Of a stretch of 64,000 bases of DNA, positions 52,777 through 64,000 are shown piece after piece. This DNA comes from Oxytricha trifallax. Lineage: Eukaryota; Ciliophora; Spirotrichea; Sporadotrichida; Oxytrichidae. Below the pieces are notes generated by a model. It did not search any database. It saw only the letters and a program-made list of their open reading frames with translations, and was not told the DNA's origin. How positions within the stretch are numbered: position 1 is the stretch's first letter; every line of letters begins with the position of its first letter. The stretch covers positions 62,001 to 126,000 of the forward strand of contig ARYC01001254.1 in the NCBI GenBank assembly GCA_000711775.1, read 5' to 3'. A program made the position numbers and the translations under genes.

Positions 52777-54615
52777 TCATTTCTTCTTCTTCTTCTTTTT
52801 CTTGCCCTTTCTTGCCTTCTCCATTTCTCTTCTGGCCAAGAGTCCTCTCCAGTGAGCCTGCATCCAATCTGCTGCTCTCTCCAACAAATTCAACTGTTTA
52901 TTTTGCTCTTTTCAATTATAGATATACGAATCATACATAAATAGGATTGCATAATAATTATTCATGTAATTAACTTCAATCTTTATATGGATTTAAGGTG
53001 TTTTATATTTTTACAATAATTTTTATTACTTTATAATCTGTAGCATATTAATAAAAGATAAGCTCTTCATTCTTCCTAGTCATGATAGCAATGATTTCTT
53101 CTCTCTTCTTCCTCTCCTCAGCCCTCTGATTGTACTCCTCCTTCACTTGATCCAGCTCATGATGCACTTGATCGAACTGCTCTTCAGTCTGTTCCTTGGC
53201 TTTGGTTTGTTGCTTCATTTCACCATCGTAGTTTTGGAGGATGTCAGTGTACACTGTATCTGCACGCTTGAAGTCCTCACGCAGCTTCTACTCGTCTGCC
53301 TTGTTTTTGGCTTTAATGTCGCGTAGAAGGGTTTCGTTTGCGTCGATTGCCTTCTTCAAACGATCTACCTTATCGTCGTGGTTCTTCTTCAATCTATCGT
53401 ATCTACTCTATAATTAATTATGCCAATTGTTAATATAAGATGAGATAGCTAAATTTGGTGTTCAGAGTGAAATTGATGGGATATCACTGATATAGTATTT
53501 ATGTAAAGATAAATAAACTACTTTTTCCGAAATCATTAAGCTCCTTGAGTCTCTATTCTTTCTAAGCATTTTCATCTGCGATTGTCTTTTTCAAATTTTA
53601 AATTTCGTACTCTCTCTACTCTTTTTGCTCTTTGGACTCTGAATATTTACAAAAATCATTTATTTTATTGAAATATTCCAATTAACTTAATTAAGAAAGA
53701 AAACTCTTCCTCGTATTTTTGTAGATGTTCCTTCTTTTGATCCCTAATTTCCTTTAGCTTTTAAGTACGTGACTGAAGCATGCGTAGTTGCTCTTTGATT
53801 GATTATTCCTCTTCAAGTGGGGTAGTTTAGCAAAATTTTTAATAATAAATTATCCAATAAACTATTATTAAGTATTTTGAATATTCTAAGAAGTAGTTAA
53901 CTTGGTAAACCAGAGAGTTTTTAGTTGCTCGAATGCTTCTATGAAACCAGCAAATTCATTGGATCTTTAGTCACCGAAATGTGCCTTGATTTTAACTTAA
54001 ACTGCTGGCAAGGAGAAGTGTCTCACCAGTTAAGAAATAGTCTTTGGAAATTTATTATTTTTTGAATTAAAATTTGCTTAAATTTATTTAGAAATACTTT
54101 AACAAGTCTTTCTGATGTTGATAGCAACCTATCTAGATTCTTCAGGCAAAAATTCATCATCTAGAGGTATCATTTTGCTATCAGGGCCTACGTTATTTTG
54201 CTTGAAAGACTGCTCCAGAGAGGCGTGCGTGTACAATAAGTGACCGACCTAAGTTCCGAAAGAGTGACCTACAAAATTTCAAATTAGATTTCTAATCATA
54301 AATATAATCATTTATACTCAAAAATTCTCTATTTCCCCCAATAAAGTGATCAATATCAATCCATTTATTTTGTCAGTTATAACTTACATAATTCCTCCTC
54401 TTCCTTTTTGAAAACTTCTTCAAACAGTTCTTAATTCAATAAAGATAAAACCTTTATCTTTTCTATATAATTAAACAGTAAGTCCTTTTCTTATAATAAG
54501 AATGTATAAAACAGATACAATATTTTCATAAGAAAATATAGTTTTCACACTTACAGACAGTATCGTTGAGGATCTTGTTTACACGTTGAGCCTCAACGTT
54601 GATGGGCTTTGACAT
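52777..54615 (-). CDS. IQ-motif axonemal protein, N-DRC subunit DRC10 (IQCD)-like
   Basis: The nexin-dynein regulatory complex links doublets in motile cilia. It starts at 54615 (MSKPINVEAQRVNKILNDTV) and ends at TGA 52777-52779. The N-terminal part (VGHLLYTHASLEQSFKQNN) is followed by FAGFIEAFEQLKTLWFTKL, resembling the conserved E-x-L-x-L-L region of DRC10. A coiled coil follows (KAKEQTEEQFDQVHHELDQV) and a C-terminal IQ motif (AADWMQAHWRGLLARREMEK), ending in KGKKKKKKK. DRC9 (IQCG) has a similar end and is the main alternative. Short introns or IESs interrupt it about every 300 bp. The gene is in keeping with a richly ciliated organism. Confidence 0.7.
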
Positions 54616-54954
54616 TTTTTAGAATAAGTTAAAGCCTCTCTCTTTTTCAAATAAACTTAATTTATTATATATTTTAATCTATTTCATTTAATAAATATCT
54701 AACCAAGCACTTAAGAAATTCCAGTTGCTAAGGTCTTATAAATTTTTTCCAAATAAATAATCGAGAAATGACAAAAAAAAGAATTTTAATTTAAATAAAT
54801 AGTGTCTGCAAGTGTATTTTGTAGAATATTTAATGATTTGATGCCTTTAAATATTTGATAATGAATTGGTAATTATCGGAATATAAATTATGATTAGACT
54901 TTTAACTGCTCTTCAATATAGTATTATTTATAATGAATTCTAAACATTAATTTT

Positions 54955-55040
54955 TTATCGCCGGTAAGTGTTTTTCTCCATCTTCTGTTATCTAGTTGGA
55001 TCTCACGAGCTCTGTCCCCAAGTACAAACTGGCATGACAT
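54955..55040 (-). CDS. Orphan coding segment with start codon
   Basis: From ATG 55040 the minus strand reads MSCQFVLGDRAREIQLDNRR, then WRKTLTGDKK, in a segment noticeably GC-richer than its flanks. After about 54955 the frame stays open but becomes AT-rich and unconvincing. No adjacent minus-strand continuation is found before the DRC10-like gene starts at 54615. It looks like a first MDS of a gene whose other parts lie elsewhere. No family is recognised. Confidence 0.4.
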
Positions 55041-55104
55041 CTTGATTTTGGGAGAAGACTAGGTAATAGCGAGAATGGTTTTTCGGAGTTTTCTACATCA
55101 TGAC

Positions 55105-55155
55105 TGCCACGTCAAGGAATTTGCCACGTCAACTCACTCAGGTACGTCTACGTCA
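55105..55155 (-). promoter_or_regulatory. Cluster of TGACGT motifs upstream of the orphan start
   Basis: On the minus strand, 65-115 bp upstream of the ATG at 55040, TTGACGTGGCA occurs twice (plus-strand TGCCACGTCAA at 55105-55115 and 55122-55132) and TGACGTA once (55149-55155). TGACGT is the core bound by CREB/ATF-type bZIP factors. The exact 11-bp repeat at 17-bp spacing could instead be a pointer pair of a tiny IES. Confidence 0.35.
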
Positions 55156-55298
55156 CGACTAAGATTGATGGTTTGATTTTAGTGTTAAACAGTGATATGT
55201 TAAAATTTATTTGATTTTAAATCATTCATCAATCAAGTTTTGTATAGAATATATTTATTTAAATTAATAGACTCTTTCATATACATACTTTATTATAT

Positions 55299-58200
55299 TC
55301 AAATGAAATTTCTGAACTGCATCATAATTTTCTGATGATCAGCGGGGTAGAACCTTTCTTAGAATTTTTTCAATATATATAGAGGCGCCCAGGATATAGT
55401 AATTATCGCTAGAATTTTAAAAACAACGACCCATGATACTTTACTTGCGTCCATTAAGCTTGGATATAGACACACAGTTGTAATAAACCACGATACATGA
55501 AAAATTTTGTTTTATATATTAAAATTTGAAGAATTATATCATTTTGGAATATAAGTTTATAAATGGTTATAGTAAAAATACCTGCAGCACAGATCATCCA
55601 GTTGTTTCTAGTCATTGAAGAATGAATGATTAATACCTCTACATATACCAAGCAAGAAAATGTGATAGTAATCATGGTAGTGTAATCTTAGTCAAACATA
55701 CCTACAGTTCCTAGTAGAATCACAGCCCCTTGAAATATTGAAATCCAAACCCAATATAAGAATTGTTTAAGACCTAAATTTCTACCTTTTTAAAGTGTCT
55801 TATATAGAGCTGGGTATTCGATAGCTACTTCTGGAGTCACATCTTCATCTATAAAAAGAGCAAAGAGCGAGATGTTCAATAAAGTTTACAATTTAAATGT
55901 TTGTAAATGGATTGTTTATCAAAATGATTGTTGTAGATACTTGTGTAACCAAGTTAAAGCATGCTGTTAAATACTGGTATAGTTACTCCATAATACACAA
56001 TACAGAAGAATGCCTGAATAATTGCCAAAATTAAACCTCTGTGCATATTGTAAAGAGCAACAATAGAAGACTTGTTATAGCTATTTCTCCCATGCCATAG
56101 TATGAGCCTTTTCAAATGAGAGAATTGAGTAATTGAGTAGTCAGCTGCAAGTGATGCTTAGTTTCCCTCTTTTCCTTCAATTCCTATTCCTATATTTGAT
56201 TCTCTGATCATACTGACGTCATTACCACCATCACCAACAGCAGCAGTTCTAAACTTAGTATATTTGCCGATACATTTTACAAGATAAGCTTTATCCTAAG
56301 GACTACAACGGCATACACAAACTGAAGGGGCTAAACAAGCTACATTAAAGAACTTCTCCTCAAGTTCATCTTTATGAAGACAGTGTTACTCAAGGAAGAG
56401 CCATCAATAATTAAAACACTCTTTGAAGCTACTCTTTCAAAATCCTCTAGCAATAGTTTCATTTGATTCTCATTGTCTTAATCTCTAATGACAAAGAGCC
56501 TTTAATTTCTATGTTTGAAGCCAGCTGAGATTGCTATGCATTATGCTGTTTCAATTTTATCGCCTGTTAGCATCCAAACTTTCATTCCAGCTGATCTTAG
56601 CTTTTCGATTGTAGAAGAAACTTCATCTTGTAATTTGTCTTCCACTCCTGTAATACCTAGTAAATCCATGTCATTCATAATAATCTAGAAATAGAAAAAC
56701 TATTTTTATGATTATTAGTTGATAATTTTCAAGCTCCTCTATAACTTTGAGTGTCTTCTCTTGTCTATCATTCAAATCTGCTTGAGCTTATTTGTATCTT
56801 ATCAGCCATTTCTTAAATTCCTGTTCATCTAATATTTTCTATGTAACGACTAAAGTCCTTAATCCATCCATTGCTAAATACTCGCATTTCTCATCTACTG
56901 AAGTTCTATAATATGGCTTGAGTCTTGGTATAATGACATTTTCAGCACCTTTTAGATAGAAAATAAGCTTGCCTGATTTTTGATTTCTCACAACTATTCC
57001 CATTCTTTTACTCTCTGAGGTAAATGGGAAAATTGTCTAAATTTCATAGTTTTCTTCGTTATCAACTGCATTGATTAGCTTAATTGAGTTTTGCTAATCT
57101 CTATGCACAAGCCTCATTCCCAAAGAATCAGCATATTTAACTAGGGCTACTTCATCAGGGGAACTGGCTTAAAATTCCTTGTAGTCTGGCTTGTCTGGAT
57201 CTGGGAATACAGGTGTAACATTATGACATACAGCTAAGGCAGTTATAAAATCTCTAACTATAGAAGCTTGTTCCCTTCTTGAAGAAGTGTTTCTACGTGA
57301 AGTTGTGCTCTTTCTCTCAATAAAGCTCATATTGATTTATGTCTCGAGCTCAGCAGCTTAAGTTGGAGAATTTATTGAAGTTGAGAATAACTGCTGATTG
57401 CTTTCAAAATTTAAGGCAGGATTAACATCTGAGCAAGGGTAGTCAAAAGATGCACAGTTTTAAGCTAACAATTGCTTTAAGTCATCCCCGCTTGTGTCAT
57501 CAAACTAAGCATATTCTTTTTTCTAATAAAAAACGAGAAATTGGATTGATTAATTTATAGACTTGTATCTAGTTTCATTTCCTGTGTAAACTACCATTCC
57601 ATAAATGTAGCCTTAAGAAGCCATTATACAATTTGCCCATACGGTATTAAATTATTTAACTTAACTTAATAATCATGTTTTTAAAATAAATCATGATTTA
57701 AAGTTATGTATTCTTCAGTGACAATCCTTCAATAGCTGTGTCTTAATCAATTTAATAGTAACCCTTAAAATCATAAATTTCTCTCTCAGGGGGATTAGCA
57801 GTTATTTTCATTTCTGACTACCTGTATAATTTGGCATCTGACATTTTTTAAGTATGATAAATTGCTTCCCTGAATTTCCAATCTGTTTCTCCATCCAACT
57901 AATCTGTTTTAATAAAAATTCCTCCTTGCTTATCTGAAGTATATAGAACAATCAAATCAGCTTAAAAATTTCATTAATTTAAAAATAGAATTATAGAAGT
58001 TAGTCCTTTTTCATAAAACATAATTTAATTAATTTTTAATAAAGCTGGGAAACGGTCATTGTGATTTACTTTAATAATATCCCCAACTCTTAAATTCTAG
58101 CAAGTTGTCTGTACTAAATCTCCCTTATCATTAATCTTTCTATTTTTAAACATAAAATTACTTGATAATTGAATTACACATATTTTGTATTGTTAAGTTT

Positions 58201-59170
58201 ACGATCTTTTAAAAATCTTTAGATATCATCCCATCCCTCTTTTATAAATGTGAAAGTTAGAACCATAAATAGTGGAATAAGAAAAGTTATCAGAAAACCT
58301 ATATAAGAATATTTAATACAGTTTTAAATTAAGAATTTTGAAGAAATTTAATTTGATATGCTAAATTAAAAGCCATCAAATTATATGTGTTTTATCTTTA
58401 ATAAAACTGCTATTCTTACCGACTTTAAAAGCTGGGACAAATTGAGTCAAAATCATCAGCAAGAAAAAAAAGTTGAAAAAAAATTTGAACTAATTGATCA
58501 AGCAAAGTGGTACAAATGTTAGAATGTTATATTTCTGATTATTAATTTTATTGCTGCAATATGAATTTGGAGACCTCTTTCCAGTCAGATGGAGTGTTCT
58601 AATCTGTCAAAAGGGCATAAGCATCAATTAATTTAAGTAAAATATTTCAAAGATAAACAAATAAAACTTACCTCTCTAGAATGTGTTAGGCCGAGGTATT
58701 TCCGGGGTTTGTAGCACCACGGTAATCTAACTTGTATTCCATTTTTAGATTTCTCATCTTCCCTACTATTATTAGTAACCAAATCTTCTTCGTTTTCTTC
58801 GATTATTGATTGACTTCTATCACTTTCGTTCAATAATTACTCTTTACTAATAAACCCTAGATTTTGTTATATACATAGAATTTTAATCAAACATAAGTTT
58901 AAAAGCTTCATGATCTTGTGAATAAATGCTATCTCTACTTGACACTTTTGAATTTCTTTTTTTGTCATTTTTCTTCAATACTTAGGCTATAGCTCTACTG
59001 AAAAATCCTTTCTTCTTTTCTTTTATTTGCTATCCCTTCTAATCATAGTCAACTATATAAATTGTGTTAATATAATTAGGTAAAACATTGAAGTATTTGC
59101 AAAATCTGGATAGAATTTTAGAATCGTATGCAGACACTAGGTTATATCTAAACTTACGATAAGGGTTCAT
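55299..59170 (-). CDS. P4-ATPase (phospholipid flippase, ATP9/Neo1 class), main minus-strand part of a scrambled gene
   Basis: It flips phospholipids across membranes. It starts at 59170 ([20 protein letters not shown]) and ends at TGA 55299-55301. Order: [38 protein letters not shown] (TM1) and [41 protein letters not shown]; then directly [36 protein letters not shown] (nucleotide domain), [50 protein letters not shown] (hinge), [24 protein letters not shown] membrane helices and [20 protein letters not shown], typical of ATP9/Neo1. TM3-TM4 and the phosphorylation motif are missing between ETRYK and YAQFDD; they are inverted at 59405-59981. Numerous other IESs and introns are present. Confidence 0.92.
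57506..57516. repeat. Scrambling pointer copy, TAAGCATATTC (GAATATGCTTA on coding strand)
   Basis: This starts the MDS beginning EYAQFDD on the minus strand. The same 11-bp sequence in the opposite orientation is at 59971-59981, the end of the inverted MDS. Confidence 0.88.
57562..57573. repeat. Scrambling pointer copy, CTTGTATCTAGT (ACTAGATACAAG on coding strand)
   Basis: This ends the MDS finishing GNETRYK on the minus strand. The same 12-bp sequence in the opposite orientation is at 59405-59416, the start of the inverted MDS. Confidence 0.88.
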
Positions 59171-59404
59171 TTTAATATAAATATTTCTAAATAATTAATA
59201 ATTTAATGTTTTAATCATAATGATATATGTTTACAAATTTTTAATAAGTATGGGATATAAATAGACAGTAAATTTAATGTAATTCATTTATTATTTCACA
59301 TTTACAATTATCAATGAATGAACTAGTGTTTCATTTAATATGTTAGGATTTAAGCATAAATTTTGTATTGATAAATACTTAATTTTCTGATTATTGTTTT
59401 TATG

Positions 59405-59981
59405 ACTAGATACAAGATGAATTCTTAAGCTCCTTCTTCAAAAGTAGGAAAGACTGATCTGGAAATTAATCATCTCACGAAATTTCTGTTCGTGCTCATG
59501 TTGGTATAATTTTAATTGGATTTTTATAATTAGATAGAATTATAATATATTTAATAGTGGCATTAATAGTTTGTTCATTTACTGGTTTCAGAGGTCATTG
59601 GTATGTATTGTAAACTTTGCATTAAATTAAGATAATAAATGAAGTGTTTTAATTAATAACAGAAAAATAACTACGATAAATTGCTTGAAATCTCATATTA
59701 CATTGCTATTTAATTATGAATGAAAATTCCTACCAATTTTACTTCCGATACATATTATTGCTAGCAATGATGCTTCCACAATCCCTTCGAACCAATCTGG
59801 ACATGGGCAAAATTTACTACTCTTACTTAATAAAATCTGATAAGTAAATACCAGGGACCATCCCAAGAAATAGTACCATGCCCGAAGAGCTTGGTAGAAT
59901 ATAGTTTTTACTGACAGATAAAACTGGCACACTCACTAAGAATGACATGACTCTCAAGAAAATTGCCATGGAATATGCTTA
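59405..59981 (+). CDS. Inverted MDS of the P4-ATPase: TM3-TM4 and catalytic DKTGTLT
   Basis: It reads on the plus strand MNSQAPSSKVGKTDLEINHL, KFLFVLML, a helix (VALIVCSFTGFRG), then FYFRYILLLAMMLPQSLRTN, LDMGKIYYSYLIKSDK, IPGTIPRNSTMPEELGRIQF and LLTDKTGTLTKNDMTLKKIA. The phosphorylated Asp is in DKTGTLT at 59917-59937. These are exactly the P4-ATPase parts missing from the minus-strand gene. The ends are pointers ACTAGATACAAG (59405-59416) and GAATATGCTTA (59971-59981). Each has an inverted partner at 57562-57573 and 57506-57516, and both joins are in frame (NETRYK-MNSQ and IAMEYA-QFDD). Two small internal insertions lie near 59503-59556 and 59600-59720. It lies 235 bp upstream of the minus-strand start codon. 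Confidence 0.93.
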
Positions 59982-60329
59982 TTAATAAGTAAACTATAAA
60001 TATAAAGAGTGTATTGAGAGTGATGATGGAATATTTATAATTAATATTAAGAAATATAAGCACAAATCTGTTAATACTATATTAATTTGTAAAATTAAAA
60101 TGTAAAATACATTATCATTAAATAATTGAAATGTTATTAACTCTTCTATTGATGTTTGCTTGCTATTTATATAGTAATTTTAAATGATCTTAACTGCTTG
60201 ATGCTTGACTTAGCACTTAATTCTCCCTTGCTTAAACTTAATATATTATTAGCATATTTAAACTCATTTAAATTTGAATAATTTTAATAAAAACAAACTT
60301 GATTGAAATCAATTGGGATCAACGGCACT
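59982..60329. other. AT-rich region without recognisable genes
   Basis: About 350 bp between the inverted flippase MDS and the 3' end of the next gene. No coding frame or repeat seen. Confidence 0.5.
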
Positions 60330-62834
60330 TCAGGCTTTTATTTGAAATACTTAAAATTTTACCCTAAAAATATAAAAACTGAATATAAATAGCTCATTAT
60401 CTTTTAAGTATTATAGATTCTAAATTTATTCTCTTCTCAAAAGCTTTTATTTTCTCCCTGGAGAGTAATAAATCTCTTAAATTCCTTTTTCCGGATGTTT
60501 TAACATTGTACTGTTTTAATCATATCCAAATTACTACTGCCAATTCAAATTCATATCTTTCTATGAATTTGCTTAATTTTTTGCTCTTATGTTTTAATAC
60601 TCAGGGAAACCTGCTCTTAATTAATTGAATTTATTCTTAGAATGACTAATTTTAAATGTTTTATCTCTAATACCGCATATTGTTTGGGAAAATGTGTTCA
60701 TAGATTACTCATTATCAAAGTAAGAAATAGTCGATTAATTCTCTTAGACTTAATTTATAGACTAAAGTTGCTTACTTTGACTTGGTTTGTTTTTGTGCGT
60801 ATTACTTGAAGAGCAAGAATTTCTAGACCTTTTATTTGACTCATTTTAATTTTGTACTTTTAGTGTTTTATCATGATTTATAATTTATACATCTCTCAGG
60901 TCTTAGTTTTGCTCATTAAACTCAATAATCTTGTCTGTTTATTCTATGTTTATGTTTGAATTTTCGCTTAATTCGCTTTTTCTTCTGATTAATTGAGATT
61001 CAGTTTCTCGCGCTCTCAAAACTTAAACCTAGCTTACCCCCTGTTTATTGTATAAACTCTTTGATACTAAACCTATAGCTTTGAACAGAGGTTCATCACT
61101 TTTTATTATTGTTAAATTAATTAAATTGGATTAAATAAGGCTCTAAAATATAAAATTAACTTTATAAAAAAATGTGGTTTTAATTAATGATATTATCATT
61201 TAACTTACAAAGATTTACAATTTAGATGTTTTTATTCATAAAATATATGTGAACAATAACTACTTTACCTATAACTTCGACAGTTGTGATGAATTTCGTG
61301 ATTTTTAAAGTATTTTTTCATATTTATTAACTTATTTGATAATTTTGAGATGCTTTGAACAATAATCTTTTAATCGAGTGTCCAGCTTTAATTTGGGCTC
61401 AATTGGAACTGTTTATGAAATTGTGTGAAAGTTTTATGACTATGAAATCCTATTGTTCCTGCTGTGTTTCTAAAAGTATAAGATATTAAATTTTGATTAG
61501 AAAAAAATATAAATTTAAACTGTGATAGTTTGTGGAATTTTAGGTTTTGAGATAAGGAGAAGAATTTTAAAGAGCTTAATTGCTAATCGAAATATTCATG
61601 AACTATTTGCTTTGGGATTTGGCAAAATTTGAAGTTCTTGGCCTATCAACATTAACTGTGTTATAAAGACATTTCATACTCTGTTCTTCAGCACTTTATT
61701 TCACAACTCCAGTTAAATCGATAAATTATTTAATTTTTTCAAACTTGTTGTAGGTTTTTTCCTTTATTTGCATATGTCTTGAAGTTAATTTACGATTTTT
61801 CTTATTCCTTAAACTGCTTTAATTAATATCCTAATTGTTGAGTAAATCATGACTATTTGATTTGATACTTATTCTTGATACAGCTATTTAATCTTCTTGA
61901 GTATTTGAAGAACTTTGCCGTTATTAAAGGTTTTATTATTTTGGTAAAATGGCTTCAGAGAAGGAATTCTTATATGGGTCTTCTGGGTTAAAGAATACAG
62001 TCTGACTTTTTTCTAAGTTAAATTAATTTAAAATTTGGAGGAAATCATGACTTTCTTATAAATTCACAGATTTTTTTTGGAATTTTATTAATATAAAACT
62101 TACTTTTACTTGAATACTTGGAATTCAAATTTTTTCTGCAACTTTTAATTGAACTGTGCTTTTTTACAGGATCGATCAAACAATTTGTAGAGGAGCTATT
62201 GCTCACTTTTGAACTTATTTCGTCATTAAAAAATGAAACGCCATCTTGATAGAACTACTTGCCCATCGTGAAACCTTTTTCTCTAAATTTTATAAACATA
62301 TAAGATACAAACTTTCAAAATTCTACAACATTATAAATTAAATTAAGATTCGCTTGAAACTTACAGTTCTTGATGCTTTTACATGAATTCCTCTCTAACT
62401 TTAAGAACTTTCTTCAATTTCATTTCTTAATAATGATTGTGTAAAATGTCTTTAGAGAGCACTCCCCACAGTTCATTGCTTCTATTATCTATGCTTTTAC
62501 CACTTTTACTATGATTTTAGCTTAATAATATAGTGCTCTCCTATTGTTATTACTAACAGTCTGTACTTTTGTTTTTATTGTGAATTTTCAACCTAAAAGT
62601 GGGATCTGAAACTGCAACGGAATTATTTTATTAATTATTCATTTCCATAGGTGAGTAATTTAAGAGGGGTACATCAAATACGGGTTTCTGAGCAAATACA
62701 CTTGAGAAGGCTTCATAGTCTTTGGAAAGCGGGAGAGCAGTTTATAGTATCATCGAGTTGTATTTAATTAGAGAAGATTAACTGTTGATGTCGGGGTTTT
62801 AACTACTTTTGTTGGTTTTTAGCAGTGGTTTCAT
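60330..62834 (-). CDS. Ser/Gln/Lys-rich protein of unknown function
   Basis: It starts at 62834 (MKPLLKTNKSSQNPDINSQS) and ends at TGA 60330-60332. Pieces include LPLSKDYEAFSSVFAQKPVF, HYQEMKLKKVLKVREEFMQK, then after an intron (about 62283-62366) KGFTMGKQFYQDGVSFFNDE. The C-terminal half reads VLRARETESQLIRRKSELSE, FNEQNQDLRDVQIINHDKT and LRAGFPEYQNIRAKNQ. It is low in complexity, strongly basic and rich in TAA/TAG-encoded Gln. Several IESs or introns remain unplaced between 61130 and 61560. No domain is recognised. Confidence 0.6.
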
Positions 62835-62956
62835 TTTATCACTTAAATATTATATTTTTGATTGTAAATCCAATTAAATAAAATTAAGCAATATGACTAT
62901 ATATGCGTTAAACATGTCTCTAAAATATAGACATTTGTTTATGCTTTTTATATTTA

Positions 62957-63260
62957 TATGAATCTGAAGAACTTGAGAAATTGAGAGAATTTAATGAGCA
63001 GAAAAACTAAGCTAAAAAACGCAGATAGGAGAAAGAAGCAGAGGAAAAGAAGTAAAGAGGCAGTGATAGTGAAGAAGATGGCAGTGAAGATGATGATGAA
63101 GAGATGGAAGAAGACGATGGTAATGGAGACAGCAAAAGTATAAACATTAAAAACGTTTCCTTTTCTTATATTATTTTATAATAAGTAAGAAAGATGTGCC
63201 TGAGTTGATTCAAGCTAAACCTACAGGCCCTGTAATTGATGCTGATGTGTTTGAAAAAAT
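62957..63260 (+). CDS. Acidic, Lys/Glu-rich coding segment, gene ends not found
   Basis: The frame reads ESEELEKLREFNEQKNQAKK, a basic helix (RRQEKEAEEKKQRG), an acidic tract (SDSEEDGSEDDDEEMEEDDG) and then KKDVPELIQAKPTGPVIDAD. A 47-bp IES at 63141-63187 (pointer AAGTA at 63136-63140 and 63183-63187) must be removed to join DSKS-KKDVPEL. No start codon is found at the left edge. It may be an internal MDS of a larger gene, possibly continuing in the segment at 63.5-63.8 kb. No family is recognised. Confidence 0.55.
63141..63187. other. IES, pointer AAGTA
   Basis: AAGTA lies at 63136-63140 and 63183-63187. Excision of 47 bp keeps the acidic protein in frame. Confidence 0.65.
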
Positions 63261-63525
63261 AATGAATATTTATATGCTTTTTTTATTTGACTTCGATGGA
63301 TCAAGTAATATAATATATAATTCTGAATTTAATTATTCTTAACAATCAAGTTCTATAGAAACATTGGAATCAATTAATAATTATAGTTTATTTAAAAATA
63401 TTTCTTATAAATATGTTTTGAACTATCTCAGCTAGAAGGCAACAAGAGAAATCTATATTTTATAAAATATAATTTAAATCGATTCATATTGATTTTATTT
63501 TTTAATTAATTTACTTATGGATTGA

Positions 63526-63824
63526 AATTATCAAAGAGCAATAACTTAAACACCTTACTGTAAATTAACTAGAAAACGCCATAATCTCAGTCTAAACAAC
63601 AATTTCTAAATACTTTCACACAATTTAAGAAAAACAGCAGCTAAACACCCTTAATTACTCAGAAATAATCTAATATTTTACTGTCTTTGAATTCGAAAGA
63701 ATAACATACAAGAAATAAAATAGTGCCTACAATCTATAAAATAAAAATATTCATTATAATTAATAATAACAATGAATAAATATAGAAATATAAATTACAA
63801 ACAATTTATAATATTAACTATTGA
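63526..63824 (+). CDS. Asn/Gln/Ser/Lys-rich 3' coding segment
   Basis: The frame reads LKLSKSNNLNTLLQINQKTP, then SKQQFLNTFTQFKKNSSQTP, and reaches TGA at 63822-63824. TAA/TAG-encoded Gln are frequent. A second frame is also open, so the choice is uncertain. It may be the 3' end of the gene represented at 62957-63260; about 250 bp of AT-rich sequence lies between them. No family is recognised. Confidence 0.4.
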
Positions 63825-64000
63825 ATGAGCAAGACTATGTCTTAATTTACCCCCTTAATTTGATAAATCTTTTAATCTTTTATATAATTAATTCATCTAA
63901 TGCTATTAAGTTTTATCATTAATTTATTTACTCAAAACTCTAGATTATTATAAATAAATATATTTAATAACTGATATTTATTCAAAATACAGGATTATAA

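Overview
This window reads as germline (micronuclear) DNA of a spirotrich ciliate of the Oxytricha/Stylonychia type; the species cannot be told from the sequence. It is very AT-rich. Every recognisable protein needs the ciliate code in which TAA and TAG are glutamine and only TGA stops. Genes carry short GT-AG introns (about 30-80 bp). They are also cut by non-coding insertions that lie between short direct repeats; removing the insertion with one repeat copy restores a conserved protein in frame. That is the signature of internal eliminated sequences (IESs) between macronuclear-destined segments (MDSs) with 'pointers'. The clearest case is lysyl-tRNA synthetase (28.3-30.8 kb). Removing two introns and seven pointer-bounded insertions gives a continuous 629-codon protein ending exactly at TGA.

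Layout. 0-0.7 kb: end of an unidentified gene cut by a 511-bp inverted-repeat element. 0.9-9.6 kb: five Gln/Asn-rich or coiled-coil genes, none assigned a function. 9.7-12.1 kb: unrecognised minus-strand gene carrying a palindromic element. 12.3-17.1 kb: two plus-strand genes, one with C-T-F-K-P repeats and an 808-bp palindrome inserted; a small minus-strand segment at 13.1-13.2 kb may be its inverted first MDS. 17.6-18.8 kb: leucine-rich-repeat protein. 18.9-21.9 kb: DHHC palmitoyltransferase. 22.1-27.8 kb: RNA ligase-kinase-2H phosphoesterase that looks like a tRNA-splicing ligase. 28.3-30.8 kb: lysyl-tRNA synthetase. 31.3-31.9 kb: ubiquitin-conjugating enzyme. 32.9-40.2 kb: long-chain acyl-CoA synthetase. 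One of its IESs is 2.2 kb and holds a complete 493-codon ORF. 41.6-45.3 kb: RING-CH/FHA protein. 46.1-48.4 kb: secreted protein and TPR protein. 49.3-52.5 kb: sphingosine kinase. 52.8-54.6 kb: axonemal N-DRC subunit. 55.3-60.0 kb: P4-ATPase of the ATP9/Neo1 class. 60.3-63.8 kb: Ser/Gln-rich genes.

The most striking result is that the flippase gene is scrambled. Its segment with the catalytic DKTGTLT is absent from its place in the minus-strand gene. It lies inverted on the plus strand upstream of the start codon. Matching 12-bp and 11-bp pointers at both ends join it back in frame. A second, weaker inverted segment is proposed at 13.1-13.2 kb.

Mobile-looking elements: three palindromes of 414-415 bp sharing ends, each between TA dinucleotides; an 808-bp long-arm palindrome, also TA-flanked; and a 511-bp inverted-repeat element flanked by an 8-bp direct repeat. 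The genes are mostly unrelated housekeeping and ciliary genes, as expected where each germline locus becomes its own small somatic chromosome. All coordinates were read by eye; exon edges not backed by a pointer or splice site are approximate.
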